A DNA stretch of 64,000 nucleotides from Streptomyces hoynatensis (lineage in GTDB: Bacteria; Actinomycetota; Actinomycetes; Streptomycetales; Streptomycetaceae), in contig NZ_RBAL01000024.1 of the NCBI RefSeq assembly GCF_003626535.1, positions 1 to 64,000 on the forward strand, read 5' to 3'. A program made the translations under genes and the position numbers. Shown here in pieces: positions 6,135-13,448 of this stretch. Within the stretch, counting starts at the first letter, position 1; every line of letters starts with the position of its first letter. The notes beneath the pieces were generated by a model that did no database searches, was not told where the DNA came from, and was given only the letters and a program-made list of their open reading frames with translations.

Positions 6135-7709
6135 TCAGTGCACGCCTGTGGCGGCGCGTTCTCCCGACCCGTTTTCCTGCAAGGGCTTGGAGGGGCCAGC
6201 GCCCCTCAGCATGGTGAGGGAGAAGGTGCCCGCTCCTGCCATGCCGGCCGCGGCCCCGGCCGCCGCGAGGCTCATCCCGTGCGTGAAGGCGTCCCGGGCG
6301 GCGCTCAGCACCGCGTGCGCGGTCCCGGCCGACAAGCGGTCCGCCACCGCGATCGCGCCGCCCAGCGTCTCGCCGAGGGGTTCGGCCTGCGGCCCGCCGG
6401 CGAGCCCGCCGGCCGGGAGGGCGTCGGCCATGTCCCGGTGGTAGACGGCCGCGCCGATGGAACCGAGGAGGGCCATGCCCAGGGCTCCCCCGAGTTCCTG
6501 GCCCGATTCGAGCACGGCCGCGGCCGAGCCCGCGCGGTGCGGCGGGGCGGCGCCCAGGGCCAGTTCGTTGGCGAGCGTCATGGCGGCGACCAGGCCGCCC
6601 GCGTAGCAGCACGCTCCGGCGAGGGCGAACCAGAGGGGCGAGTCGGTGCGCACCTGGCTCAGCCACAGGAACCCGAAGGCGGAGAGGAAGAAGCCGCCGC
6701 CCATGACGTAGGCGCGATCGACGCGCTGGGCGAGCACCGCGCCGGCCGGGGCGGTGACGGCCACCCCCACGACGGGAATCAGGCTCCACAGCGCGGCGTC
6801 GAGCGGGCTCAGGCCGAGCACCGACTGGAGGTACTGGGTGAGGAAGACGGCCATGCCGACCGTGGCGAACATCGCGAGGAGGTTCGCCAACGCCGGGCCC
6901 CCGAAAGCGCGTTGACGCAGCAGGCCGAGGTCGATCAGGGGGTGCGCGAGGCCCTTCTGGCGGCGCAGGAACACGGCGCCGAGGAGGAGTCCCAGGACGA
7001 TGCCGAGGGCGGGCAGCGACTCGTAGCCGTGCCGGGCCCACTCCTTGATGCCGTAGATCGTCAGGAGGACGGCGGCGAGGGAAAGCGCGGCGCTCGGCAG
7101 GTCGAAGCGGCCGGGCTCGGCCGACCTGAACTCCGGCACCAGGAAGGGCACCAACGCCAACAGCAGCAGCATCGCGGGCAGGTTGATCAGGAAGACCGAG
7201 CCCCACCAGAAGTGTTCGAGCAGCAGGCCGCTGACCACGGGGCCGAGCGAGATGCCCGCGGTCATGACGGTCGTCCACAGGGTCACCGCCTGCCCGCGCT
7301 GCCTGGCGTCGCGGAACAGGTTGCGGATCAGCGCGAGGGTGGACGGCATCAGCGCGGCACCGCCGAGACCCAGCAGGCCGCGCACCGCGATGAGTTGCTC
7401 GGCCGAGCGGGCGTAGGCGGCGGCGACCGAGGCCGCGGCGAAGACGGCCGCGCCGGCCAGCACCAGCCGGCGCCGGCCGATCCGGTCGCCGAGCGCGCCC
7501 ATGGGGATGAGCAGCCCGGCGAGGACGAAGCCGTACATGTCGAGAATCCACAGCTGCTGTGTGGCGCCGGGCTCCAGGTCCCGGCTGATGGAGGGGGCGG
7601 CGAAGTAGAGGACCGAGACGTCCATGGACACGAGGAGCAGGGGAAGCATCAGCACCCCGAGGGCTGTCCATTCCTTGCGGCCCGCGTGGGGGCCGGGTGC
7701 GTTCTCCAT
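6135..7709 (-). CDS. MFS drug efflux transporter, DHA2 (14-TM) type
   Basis: 524 aa from ATG 7709; an in-frame GTG at 7748 lacks a ribosome site. Typical DHA2 features are visible: TM1 'LLVSMDVSVLYFAAPSI' containing the D1 motif, and motif A 'GALGDRIGRRRLVL' after TM2. Motif C-like 'GLGGAALMPSTLALI' and 14 hydrophobic stretches are also present. Such pumps export cationic or aromatic drugs by proton antiport in the cytoplasmic membrane. It is divergent from a GntR-TetR fusion regulator, and the shared 116-bp interval carries a palindrome over the predicted -10, so it is the probable target. Confidence 0.85.
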   Translation of the reverse strand: MENAPGPHAGRKEWTALGVLMLPLLLVSMDVSVLYFAAPSISRDLEPGATQQLWILDMYGFVLAGLLIPMGALGDRIGRRRLVLAGAAVFAAASVAAAYARSAEQLIAVRGLLGLGGAALMPSTLALIRNLFRDARQRGQAVTLWTTVMTAGISLGPVVSGLLLEHFWWGSVFLINLPAMLLLLALVPFLVPEFRSAEPGRFDLPSAALSLAAVLLTIYGIKEWARHGYESLPALGIVLGLLLGAVFLRRQKGLAHPLIDLGLLRQRAFGGPALANLLAMFATVGMAVFLTQYLQSVLGLSPLDAALWSLIPVVGVAVTAPAGAVLAQRVDRAYVMGGGFFLSAFGFLWLSQVRTDSPLWFALAGACCYAGGLVAAMTLANELALGAAPPHRAGSAAAVLESGQELGGALGMALLGSIGAAVYHRDMADALPAGGLAGGPQAEPLGETLGGAIAVADRLSAGTAHAVLSAARDAFTHGMSLAAAGAAAGMAGAGTFSLTMLRGAGPSKPLQENGSGERAATGVH

Positions 7710-7749
7710 GACTCCGCAGGAAACCGCCGCCCCGCTTACGCCGCTCACA

Positions 7750-7784
7750 GGTGCCTAGTGCACCCCGCCCTGTACCCGCGTCAA
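7750..7784. promoter_or_regulatory. Promoter/operator between efflux pump and its regulator
   Basis: A perfect dyad ggtgc-ctagt-gcacc (7750-7764) overlaps a minus-strand promoter for the pump: TTGACG (7784-7779), 18-bp spacer, CACTAG (7760-7755). A related string, gggtgcgctagtac, lies at 7803-7816 just before the regulator start. The symmetry and location suggest a binding site for the divergent regulator. Confidence 0.5.
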
Positions 7785-7825
7785 GCAGGCATGACACGCG
7801 CCGGGTGCGCTAGTACGGTGCGGGC

Positions 7826-8746
7826 ATGGCCGCCGATCCGCCCTACCTCCGCATCGCCGACGACATCCGCCGTCGCATCGCCTCGGGTGAGCTCGCTCCC
7901 GGCGACCGCGTCCCGTCCACCCGGCGCCTCACCCGGGAGTGGGGCGTCGCGATGGCGACCGCGACCAAGGCGCTCGCCAGGCTGAACCAGGAGGGGCTGG
8001 TGCGCGCGGTGCCCGGCGTCGGAACGGTGGTCACGGAGTCGGGTCCCGACCGGCGCCGGCCCTCGGGCGGGCGCCTCACCCGCGAACGCCTCGTCCGCGT
8101 CGCGCTCGCCCTGGCGGACGCGGAGGGGCTCGAGGCGCTCTCCATGCGGCGGCTGGCGAACGAGTTGGGCCTGTCCACCATGGCGCTCTACCGCCACGTC
8201 CCCAGCAGGGGCGAACTGGTCCGGCTGATGTCGGAGGCGGTGTTCGGCGCGGCGCCGCCCGAGCCCCGCACCCCCGGCTGGCGTGACCGACTGGCGGCGG
8301 AGGCACGGTGGTTGTGGGATCTGTACCGGCGGCATCCCTGGCTGGCACGGGCCATGGCCTCCCTCACCCGGCCGGTGGCCGCGCCCCACGCGATGCGGTA
8401 CACCGAGCGGGTGCTCGGCGCCCTCAGCGGTCTGGGGCTGACGACGCACCAGATGCTCCACATCCACCTCTCGCTCCTCGGCTATGTCCAAGGCATCGCG
8501 ATGGCCGTGGAGAGGGAGACGCAGGCCCGGCAGGACACCGGCATGACCGCCGAAGAGTGGCTCGCGTCCCACGAGCCGCGGGCGGAGGCGATCCAGACCG
8601 CCGAGTCCTTCCCGGTCCTGTCCGCGCTCTTCGCGCGGGACGCGTTCGACCTCGAACTCGGCGCGCTCTTCGCCTTCGGCCTGGACAGCATGCTGGACGG
8701 GTTCGCCTCCCTGATCGCGCGGTCCCGGGCGGCACCCGCCGGGTGA
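7826..8746 (+). CDS. GntR-TetR fusion transcriptional regulator
   Basis: 306 aa. Residues 1-70 are a GntR winged helix ('LAPGDRVPSTRRLTREWGV', wing 'GLVRAVPGVGTVV'). Residues 80-130 are a TetR helix-turn-helix ('LSMRRLANELGLSTMALYRH'). The rest is a TetR_C-type ligand domain ('PWLARAMASLTRP', later 'GYVQGIAMAVERETQ'). Two DNA-binding modules in one chain is a recurrent but minor architecture in actinomycetes. The start lies 9 bp after TAGTAC, so the transcript is short-leadered or leaderless. It likely represses the divergent efflux pump and itself, and is released by a hydrophobic ligand. Confidence 0.85.
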   Translation: MAADPPYLRIADDIRRRIASGELAPGDRVPSTRRLTREWGVAMATATKALARLNQEGLVRAVPGVGTVVTESGPDRRRPSGGRLTRERLVRVALALADAEGLEALSMRRLANELGLSTMALYRHVPSRGELVRLMSEAVFGAAPPEPRTPGWRDRLAAEARWLWDLYRRHPWLARAMASLTRPVAAPHAMRYTERVLGALSGLGLTTHQMLHIHLSLLGYVQGIAMAVERETQARQDTGMTAEEWLASHEPRAEAIQTAESFPVLSALFARDAFDLELGALFAFGLDSMLDGFASLIARSRAAPAG

Positions 8747-8872
8747 GGGCCCGGGATGCGGACGGGAGTCTCGCAGGGTGAGCACGTACGGCGCTTTCCG
8801 TGCCTTCCCCCTTACGGAAGGTAAGCCGCGCGGATACGCTGGGCCGGGGGCGGCGCATCTCAGGGGGCGCAC

Positions 8873-9055
8873 ATGGAGATCAGGACGTTCTTGGTACTCG
8901 GGGCCGTGCTCTACTTCGTGCCGACGGCCGTCGCGTTCGCTCGCGGCGTCCGCAACGCGGGCTCGGTCCTTGTCGTCAACCTGTTCCTGGGGTGGACCTT
9001 CCTGGGGTGGGTGGTGGCCCTCGCCATGGCCGCACGGTCGGTGGAGCGGTCCTAA
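8873..9055 (+). CDS. Superinfection-immunity-like small membrane protein
   Basis: 60 aa, ATG 8873. It has two hydrophobic segments (6-22 and 31-53) and the core 'NLFLGWTFLGWVVALAMAA' typical of Pfam Imm_superinfect proteins. That family is named after phage T4 Imm, which blocks DNA entry of a second phage, but most bacterial members are untested. It stands alone between the regulator and a pseudogene region. A purine-rich 'caggggg' lies 6 bp upstream as ribosome site. Confidence 0.75.
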   Translation: MEIRTFLVLGAVLYFVPTAVAFARGVRNAGSVLVVNLFLGWTFLGWVVALAMAARSVERS

Positions 9056-9177
9056 CGTCGAGCCGTGCCGTTCCGCCCACCACCCGTTCGCGTCGGCTGC
9101 GGGCCTGCCGCGGGACGGAACGGCCGGGAACCGCGGCCCGGGGCGGGCCCGTTGGCACGCCGGTGGCCGGACGGTTC

Positions 9178-9660
9178 TCACGGTGCCACGGGGAGTCCCG
9201 CGCAGCCGCGGTCGATCCGGCTCGCGACCACCGCGCCGTCGACGGGCCTCCCCAGGTCGGTGTACCGGACCGGGTTCGCGTCGTAGGCGCCGATCGGGCC
9301 GAGCACGGCGGCCCGCACCTCCGCCGCGGAGGTGCCCAGGCCGTACGCCTCGTCGTGGGAGGCGATCCACGCCGCCGGCCGCGCGAACCGGCTCTCGGCG
9401 GCGTCGGCACGCCCGTCGTCGAACGCGGCCAGGGTGAACTCCGGGCTCGCGACGCTGTCCAGGAACATCCGTTCCACCCGGTCGGGGAACTCGCTGCGGT
9501 ACACCGCGCCGAGCCAGGTGCCCCAGGAGATGTCGAGGAAGCTGATCCGCCGCTCGCCCAGTGCGCTCCGCACCCGGTCCAGGTCCCGGGCCACGTTTCC
9601 GGTGGTCAGTTCGCCGAGGAAGGCCGGATCGGATGCCCCGCAGGCCCGGTCGCGGCCACC
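9178..9660 (-). pseudogene. Truncated alpha/beta-hydrolase (tripeptidyl-aminopeptidase type)
   Basis: A minus-strand fragment of about 155 residues reads 'AFLGELTTGNVARDLDRVRS', then the nucleophile elbow 'DISWGTWLGAVYR', then 'FPDRVERMFLDSV'. This is the middle of secreted Streptomyces tripeptidyl aminopeptidases. The N-terminal third and the C-terminal half with the catalytic Asp/His are missing. The upstream frame is low-complexity and antisense to a kinase remnant. It cannot encode a full enzyme. Confidence 0.7.
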
Positions 9661-9679
9661 TGCGCCTCGGCGGGTCTCC

Positions 9680-10075
9680 CTCGCGGCGCCGGCCGCGCTC
9701 CTGCTGCTCGCGACCGGATGGAGCCTGCGCGAGGCGCGCCCCGATGCTCGAACCGGCCGATGCCCTCCGGGCGCCCGCCGCCGGGCCGGGGAACGGCAGC
9801 CTCGATCCGGCGGCCGGGGAAGGGGCCGGTGAGGGGGCCCGGGAAGGGGCCGGTGAGGAGGCCGGGGAGGGGGCCGGTGAGAGGGAGCGCGACCAGCGGG
9901 CGGCCCTCGCGGTGGCCGCACAACGCGGGCGGATCAGCCGGGAGTTGCACGATGTCGTCGCGCACGGCCTGTCCGTCATGGTGATCCAGGCGCAGGGCGG
10001 GGCCGCCGCGCTCCACAGCCGGCCCGCCGATCCCCGGGCCGCGCTGGAGGCGGTCGTGACGATCGGCCGCGACGG
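9680..10075 (+). pseudogene. Histidine kinase remnant (NarL/DesK type)
   Basis: Two out-of-register pieces of one kinase: a membrane-proximal 'LLLLATGWSLREARPDAR' in one frame (about 9700-9750), and the dimerisation box 'GRISRELHDVVAHGLSVMVI' in another (about 9918-9977) with the phospho-acceptor His. The linker is a Gly-Glu repeat made by tandem DNA repeats. The ATPase domain is absent. The frame runs straight into a response-regulator fragment. Confidence 0.7.
9818..9890 (+). repeat. Short tandem repeats inside the kinase remnant
   Basis: Three to four degenerate copies of an 18-24 bp unit built on 'gaaggggccggtgagg'. They encode the GAGEGAREGAGEEAGEGAG string and probably grew by slippage after the gene lost function. 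Confidence 0.6.
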
Positions 10076-10119
10076 CGGACGGCGGCGGGCGGGCCGGGAA
10101 GGTGGCGGCGGAAAGGGCG

Positions 10120-10310
10120 TCGAAAGAAACGGCGTCTGCGCGGCCCTGCGCGCCGGGGCGAGTGGCTTCCTGCTGAAGGACACCCTCGCGCCCGACCTGC
10201 TCTCCGCCGTCCGCGTGGTGGTCCGCGGCGACGAGGTGGTGGCGCCGAGCGTGACCCGCCGGCTGCTCGAAGGGCACGTACGCGCCGGGGCGGCCGACGA
10301 GCCGCGGTGA
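10120..10310 (+). pseudogene. Response regulator fragment (NarL receiver end)
   Basis: In the same frame as the kinase box: 'ALRAGASGFLLKDTLAPDLL' followed by 'AVRVVVRGDEVVAPSVTRRL'. This is the end of a receiver domain with the conserved Lys and the linker to a LuxR-type HTH, which is missing. The receiver start with the phosphorylated Asp is also missing. A deletion has fused kinase and regulator of one former two-component pair. Confidence 0.7.
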
Positions 10311-10408
10311 GCCCCGGTGAGCCCCGGTGAGCCCCGGTGAGCCCCGGCGGACGCCCCGGCGCGCGGGGGCGTCCGGCGCGCGGGGGCGTCCGGCGCGCGG
10401 GGGCGTTC
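10301..10408 (+). repeat. Two adjacent tandem repeat arrays
   Basis: First, five copies of a 10-bp unit gcc(c/g)cggtga or variant (10301-10350). Then three copies of a 17-bp unit cggcgcgcgggggcgtc or variant (about 10358-10408). The first array supplies the stop codon of the regulator remnant. Confidence 0.8.
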
Positions 10409-10578
10409 GGCGCCCTTATCCGCCGCTTATTCGGATTGTTATCGCGAATCTTCGGACAACCGGCGCCCATCGGGACCGATGCGACGGAAGGCCGCTTGCC
10501 AACTCGCCCGGTCTGGCTGAAAGCTGACCCTCCCCTCCGCGTTGTTCCGTCCTTCCTTGGCCGAAAGCAGAAGAATCC

Positions 10579-11256
10579 ATGCGCACTCCGCAAGTGCTCG
10601 GCGCCGCGGCCGCGGCCGCCGTCGGCATACTCGCCTTCGCTCCCGCCGCCCTGGCGACTCCGCCCGGGGACAACGGCACGGTGAAGATCCACGACGCGAC
10701 CACCGACGAGGAGTTGCCCAGGAACGAACCGCATGTGTGCACGTTCTACCTCCAGAGCTTCGGCTTCGACGCCGGGCAGGAGGTCAGCTGGACGATCACC
10801 GAGGTGCCGCCGACCGGGAGCGGCGACACGGTGGCGGAGAGCGGCGCCCTGGTGCTGGACGGGGAGGGACAGGGCCGCTCCGACGACCTCGCCCTGCCCC
10901 CCGGCCACTACAGGCTGACCTGGCAGTTCGAGGGCGAGAACGGGGCCGCCAAGCACAAGGTGTTCTGGTCGGACTGCGCGGACGGGGAGGAGCCCCCGGC
11001 GGAAGGGGAGGAGCCCCCCGCCGAGGACGCGCCGGGCGACGAGGAGACCGGAGGCGAGGAGGCCGGCGGGACCACCCCGGACGGCGAGGCGGAGGAGCCC
11101 GTCGCGGAGGAGACCGCGGCGGCGGAGCCGGGCGGCGACCTCGCCGAGACCGGCGCCGGCCTCCCGGCGACGCCGATGGTCGCCGGCGCCGCCGTCCTGC
11201 TCGCCGCCGGCGGCTACCTGGTGGTGCGCCGCCGGCAGGCGGCCTCGCGCCGCTGA
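10579..11256 (+). CDS. LAXTG-anchored surface protein
   Basis: 225 aa. A signal peptide (1-26, 'AAAVGILAFAPAALA') is followed by a mature domain with two Cys (Cys in 'HVCTFYL' and 'WSDCADG'). An acidic Pro/Glu/Thr-rich stalk (about 135-190) follows, then LAETG, a hydrophobic segment and RRRQAASRR. LAXTG is the sorting signal of class E sortase in Streptomyces, so the protein should be linked to the cell wall. The globular part resembles other Streptomyces surface proteins with an Ig-like fold, but no ligand can be named. Confidence 0.85.
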   Translation: MRTPQVLGAAAAAAVGILAFAPAALATPPGDNGTVKIHDATTDEELPRNEPHVCTFYLQSFGFDAGQEVSWTITEVPPTGSGDTVAESGALVLDGEGQGRSDDLALPPGHYRLTWQFEGENGAAKHKVFWSDCADGEEPPAEGEEPPAEDAPGDEETGGEEAGGTTPDGEAEEPVAEETAAAEPGGDLAETGAGLPATPMVAGAAVLLAAGGYLVVRRRQAASRR

Positions 11257-11261
11257 GCCGC

Positions 11262-11305
11262 CGCCCCGCCGGCCCCGGGCCCACCCCGAGCCGGCCGGCG
11301 GGGCG
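11262..11305 (+). terminator. Terminator after the LAETG protein
   Basis: Perfect 13-bp GC stem cgccccgccggcc (11262-11274) with ggccggcggggcg (11293-11305). There is no U-tract, as is usual for Streptomyces. Confidence 0.6.
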
Positions 11306-11514
11306 CTACCCCACCCGCTCGGCCGGTGACGGGCGGGGGCGCAGCGGCACGGCGCCCCCGCCCACGCGATACCCCCCGCCCGCGCGGTACGCCCCCGCCC
11401 GCCCGTGCCCCGCCCCGCGGCCTTCCCCGCCGCCCCAGGACGCGTTCCCCTCCCGCAACCGCCGTGGCTGCTGGGGTGGTTGACAGTGGCCGTGGGGGCG
11501 AGGGGAATAAGAGC

Positions 11515-12195
11515 ATGACACTGGGACGCGCGCGGGAGCCCTGGCGGCTGCTGCTGGTCGAGGACGATCCCGAGCTGGTGGCCATGCTCTCCGAGGCGCT
11601 GCGGGAGGAGGGGTACGCGGTCGACGTCGCGGCCGACGGGCAGCGGGGGCTGCATCTCGCGCTGACCAGGCAGTACGACGTGCTCCTCGTCGATCGGCGG
11701 CTGCCGGTGGTGGACGGCCTCGACCTGGTGGGCCGGCTGCGGGCGCGCGCGGTCAGGACGCCGGTGCTGCTGCTGACCGCGATGGGCACCGTGCACGACC
11801 GGGTCGACGGGCTGGACGCAGGCGCCGACGACTACCTGGCCAAGCCGTTCGACCTGGACGAGCTCGGCGCCCGGCTGCGGGCGTTGTGCCGGCGGGCGCG
11901 GGACGTCACCGACGTCCTGCGGATCGGTTCAGGTCACCTGTACGTCGGCCGCCGCGAGGTCGAGCTGGCCGACGGCGAGCGCGTGGCCCTCGCGGCGCGG
12001 GAGTTCTCGCTGCTGTGGGTGCTCGCCTCGCGGCCCGGCACCGTGTACTCGCGGGCCGCGCTGCGCCGGATGGTGTTCCAGGAGGCGCCCGCGCCCTCCA
12101 TCGTCGATACCTACGTCTACTATCTGCGCCGCAAGCTCGGCCGGCAGGTGGTGCACACCGTCCGCGGACTCGGCTACCGGCTGGGGGCGTTATGA
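11515..12195 (+). CDS. OmpR-family response regulator
   Basis: 226 aa; ATG 11515 follows 'gagggg'. Receiver domain: acidic pocket 'VEDD' (residues 15-18), phospho-acceptor D60 in 'DVLLVDRRLP', and Lys in 'DYLAKPFD'. The C-terminal winged helix ends 'VHTVRGLGYRLG'. The last sense codon is TTA, the bldA-dependent leucine codon, and TTATGA forms the junction with the kinase gene (4-bp overlap). It forms an operon with the kinase; the nearby surface protein may be a target. Confidence 0.9.
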   Translation: MTLGRAREPWRLLLVEDDPELVAMLSEALREEGYAVDVAADGQRGLHLALTRQYDVLLVDRRLPVVDGLDLVGRLRARAVRTPVLLLTAMGTVHDRVDGLDAGADDYLAKPFDLDELGARLRALCRRARDVTDVLRIGSGHLYVGRREVELADGERVALAAREFSLLWVLASRPGTVYSRAALRRMVFQEAPAPSIVDTYVYYLRRKLGRQVVHTVRGLGYRLGAL

Positions 12196-13448
12196 GACCT
12201 TCGGTGGAGGCGGAACGGGCGGCGGTGCGCCGGGCCCGGCTGCGGATCGCCGTGTTCACCAGCGCGATCATCACGCTGCTCGTCGCGGTCGTCGGCGGGG
12301 TGGCCGGCACGGTGATGACCCACGCGCAGCACGAGCAGGTGTGGCGGGAGCTGCGCTACGACGCGGCGCGCGGCGGGCTGTCGAGCCCGTCGGGGTGCAC
12401 CTGGCTGTACGCGCCCGGCGTGACCCCGCTGACGTACGCCCCCGCAGGCTTCCCGTTGCGCGCCGACCTGGAGCGCGTGCGCCGGACCCACGAGGCCGCG
12501 GAGCGCACCGTGCGGCGGGACGGCACGGTCTACCTGGTGCGTACGCAGATCAGGGTGGACGGGACGCTGGTGCAGGCGGTGTTCGACATGCGCTTCCAGC
12601 TGGCCGACCGCAGGCACCTGTGGTACGCGCTGGGCGTCGCCGAGGTCGTGGGGCTGATCGCGGCGGCCGCCGCGGGGGCGGTCCTCGGGCGGCTTGCGGT
12701 GTCCCCGCTGGCCGAGGCGCTGGCCCGGCAGCGCCGGTTCGTCACGGACGCGAGCCACGAACTGCGCACCCCCGTCACCCAGGTGTACACGCGGGCGCAG
12801 CTGCTGTCGCGGCAGGCGGCGGCCCAGGAGCTGCCGGCCCAGCACCGGGACGGGCTGTCGCGGCTGGTCGGCTCGGCCGGGCGGCTCGGCGAGGTGCTCG
12901 ACGACCTGCTGCTGTCCGCGAGCCTGGCGGCGGGCCCGGCCCGCCCGCCGGAACGCCGGCCGGTCGACCTCCTGGCGCTGGCCCGTTCCGTGGTCGAGGA
13001 GGAGGCGGACCGGACGCGGGACGGCGGCCTGACGGTCGTGGTGGACGGTCCGCCGCCTCCGCTGCTCGTCGACGGCATCGAGTCCGCGCTGCGCCGCGCC
13101 GTCGGCGAGCTGCTGTCCAACGCGATCCGCCACACCCCGGCCGGCGGGCGGATCGAGGTCGCCCTCGCGCGGGCCGGGGGCGCGGTCGAGTTGACCGTCA
13201 CGGACACCGGGCCCGGCTTCGACGCCGCCGAGGCGAGCCGGCTGTTCGAGCGGTTCCACTCGGGCGGCTCCAGCGGCAGGTACGGTCTTGGGCTCGCGCT
13301 GCTGCGGGAGGTCATCACGCACCACGGCGGCACGGTGGCCGCCGCCGGCCGCCCGGGGCGCGGGGCCAGGTTCACCGTCCGGCTCCCGGAGAGCGGTGCC
13401 CCCTCGGCCCCGGTCCTGGCCCGCCGGGTCAGGGCAGTGCGGACGTGA
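12192..13448 (+). CDS. Sensor histidine kinase, HisKA/OmpR partner
   Basis: 418 aa. TM1 at about 18-43, an extracellular domain (45-142) with one Cys, TM2 at 143-166. The dimerisation box FVTDASHELRTPV has His at 189. ATPase motifs are N-box 'ELLSNAIRHTP', G1 'VTDTGPGF' and G2 'GLGLAL'. Its ATG overlaps the regulator stop, so translation is coupled through the TTA codon. The 3' end overlaps the convergent ammonia-lyase gene by 20 bp. Confidence 0.9.
   Translation: MRPSVEAERAAVRRARLRIAVFTSAIITLLVAVVGGVAGTVMTHAQHEQVWRELRYDAARGGLSSPSGCTWLYAPGVTPLTYAPAGFPLRADLERVRRTHEAAERTVRRDGTVYLVRTQIRVDGTLVQAVFDMRFQLADRRHLWYALGVAEVVGLIAAAAAGAVLGRLAVSPLAEALARQRRFVTDASHELRTPVTQVYTRAQLLSRQAAAQELPAQHRDGLSRLVGSAGRLGEVLDDLLLSASLAAGPARPPERRPVDLLALARSVVEEEADRTRDGGLTVVVDGPPPPLLVDGIESALRRAVGELLSNAIRHTPAGGRIEVALARAGGAVELTVTDTGPGFDAAEASRLFERFHSGGSSGRYGLGLALLREVITHHGGTVAAAGRPGRGARFTVRLPESGAPSAPVLARRVRAVRT

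Noticed and set aside
9561..10310. Intact 249-codon hybrid kinase/regulator gene
   Set aside because: It lacks the ATPase domain, the receiver start and the HTH, and is built on tandem repeats; treated as fused remnants.
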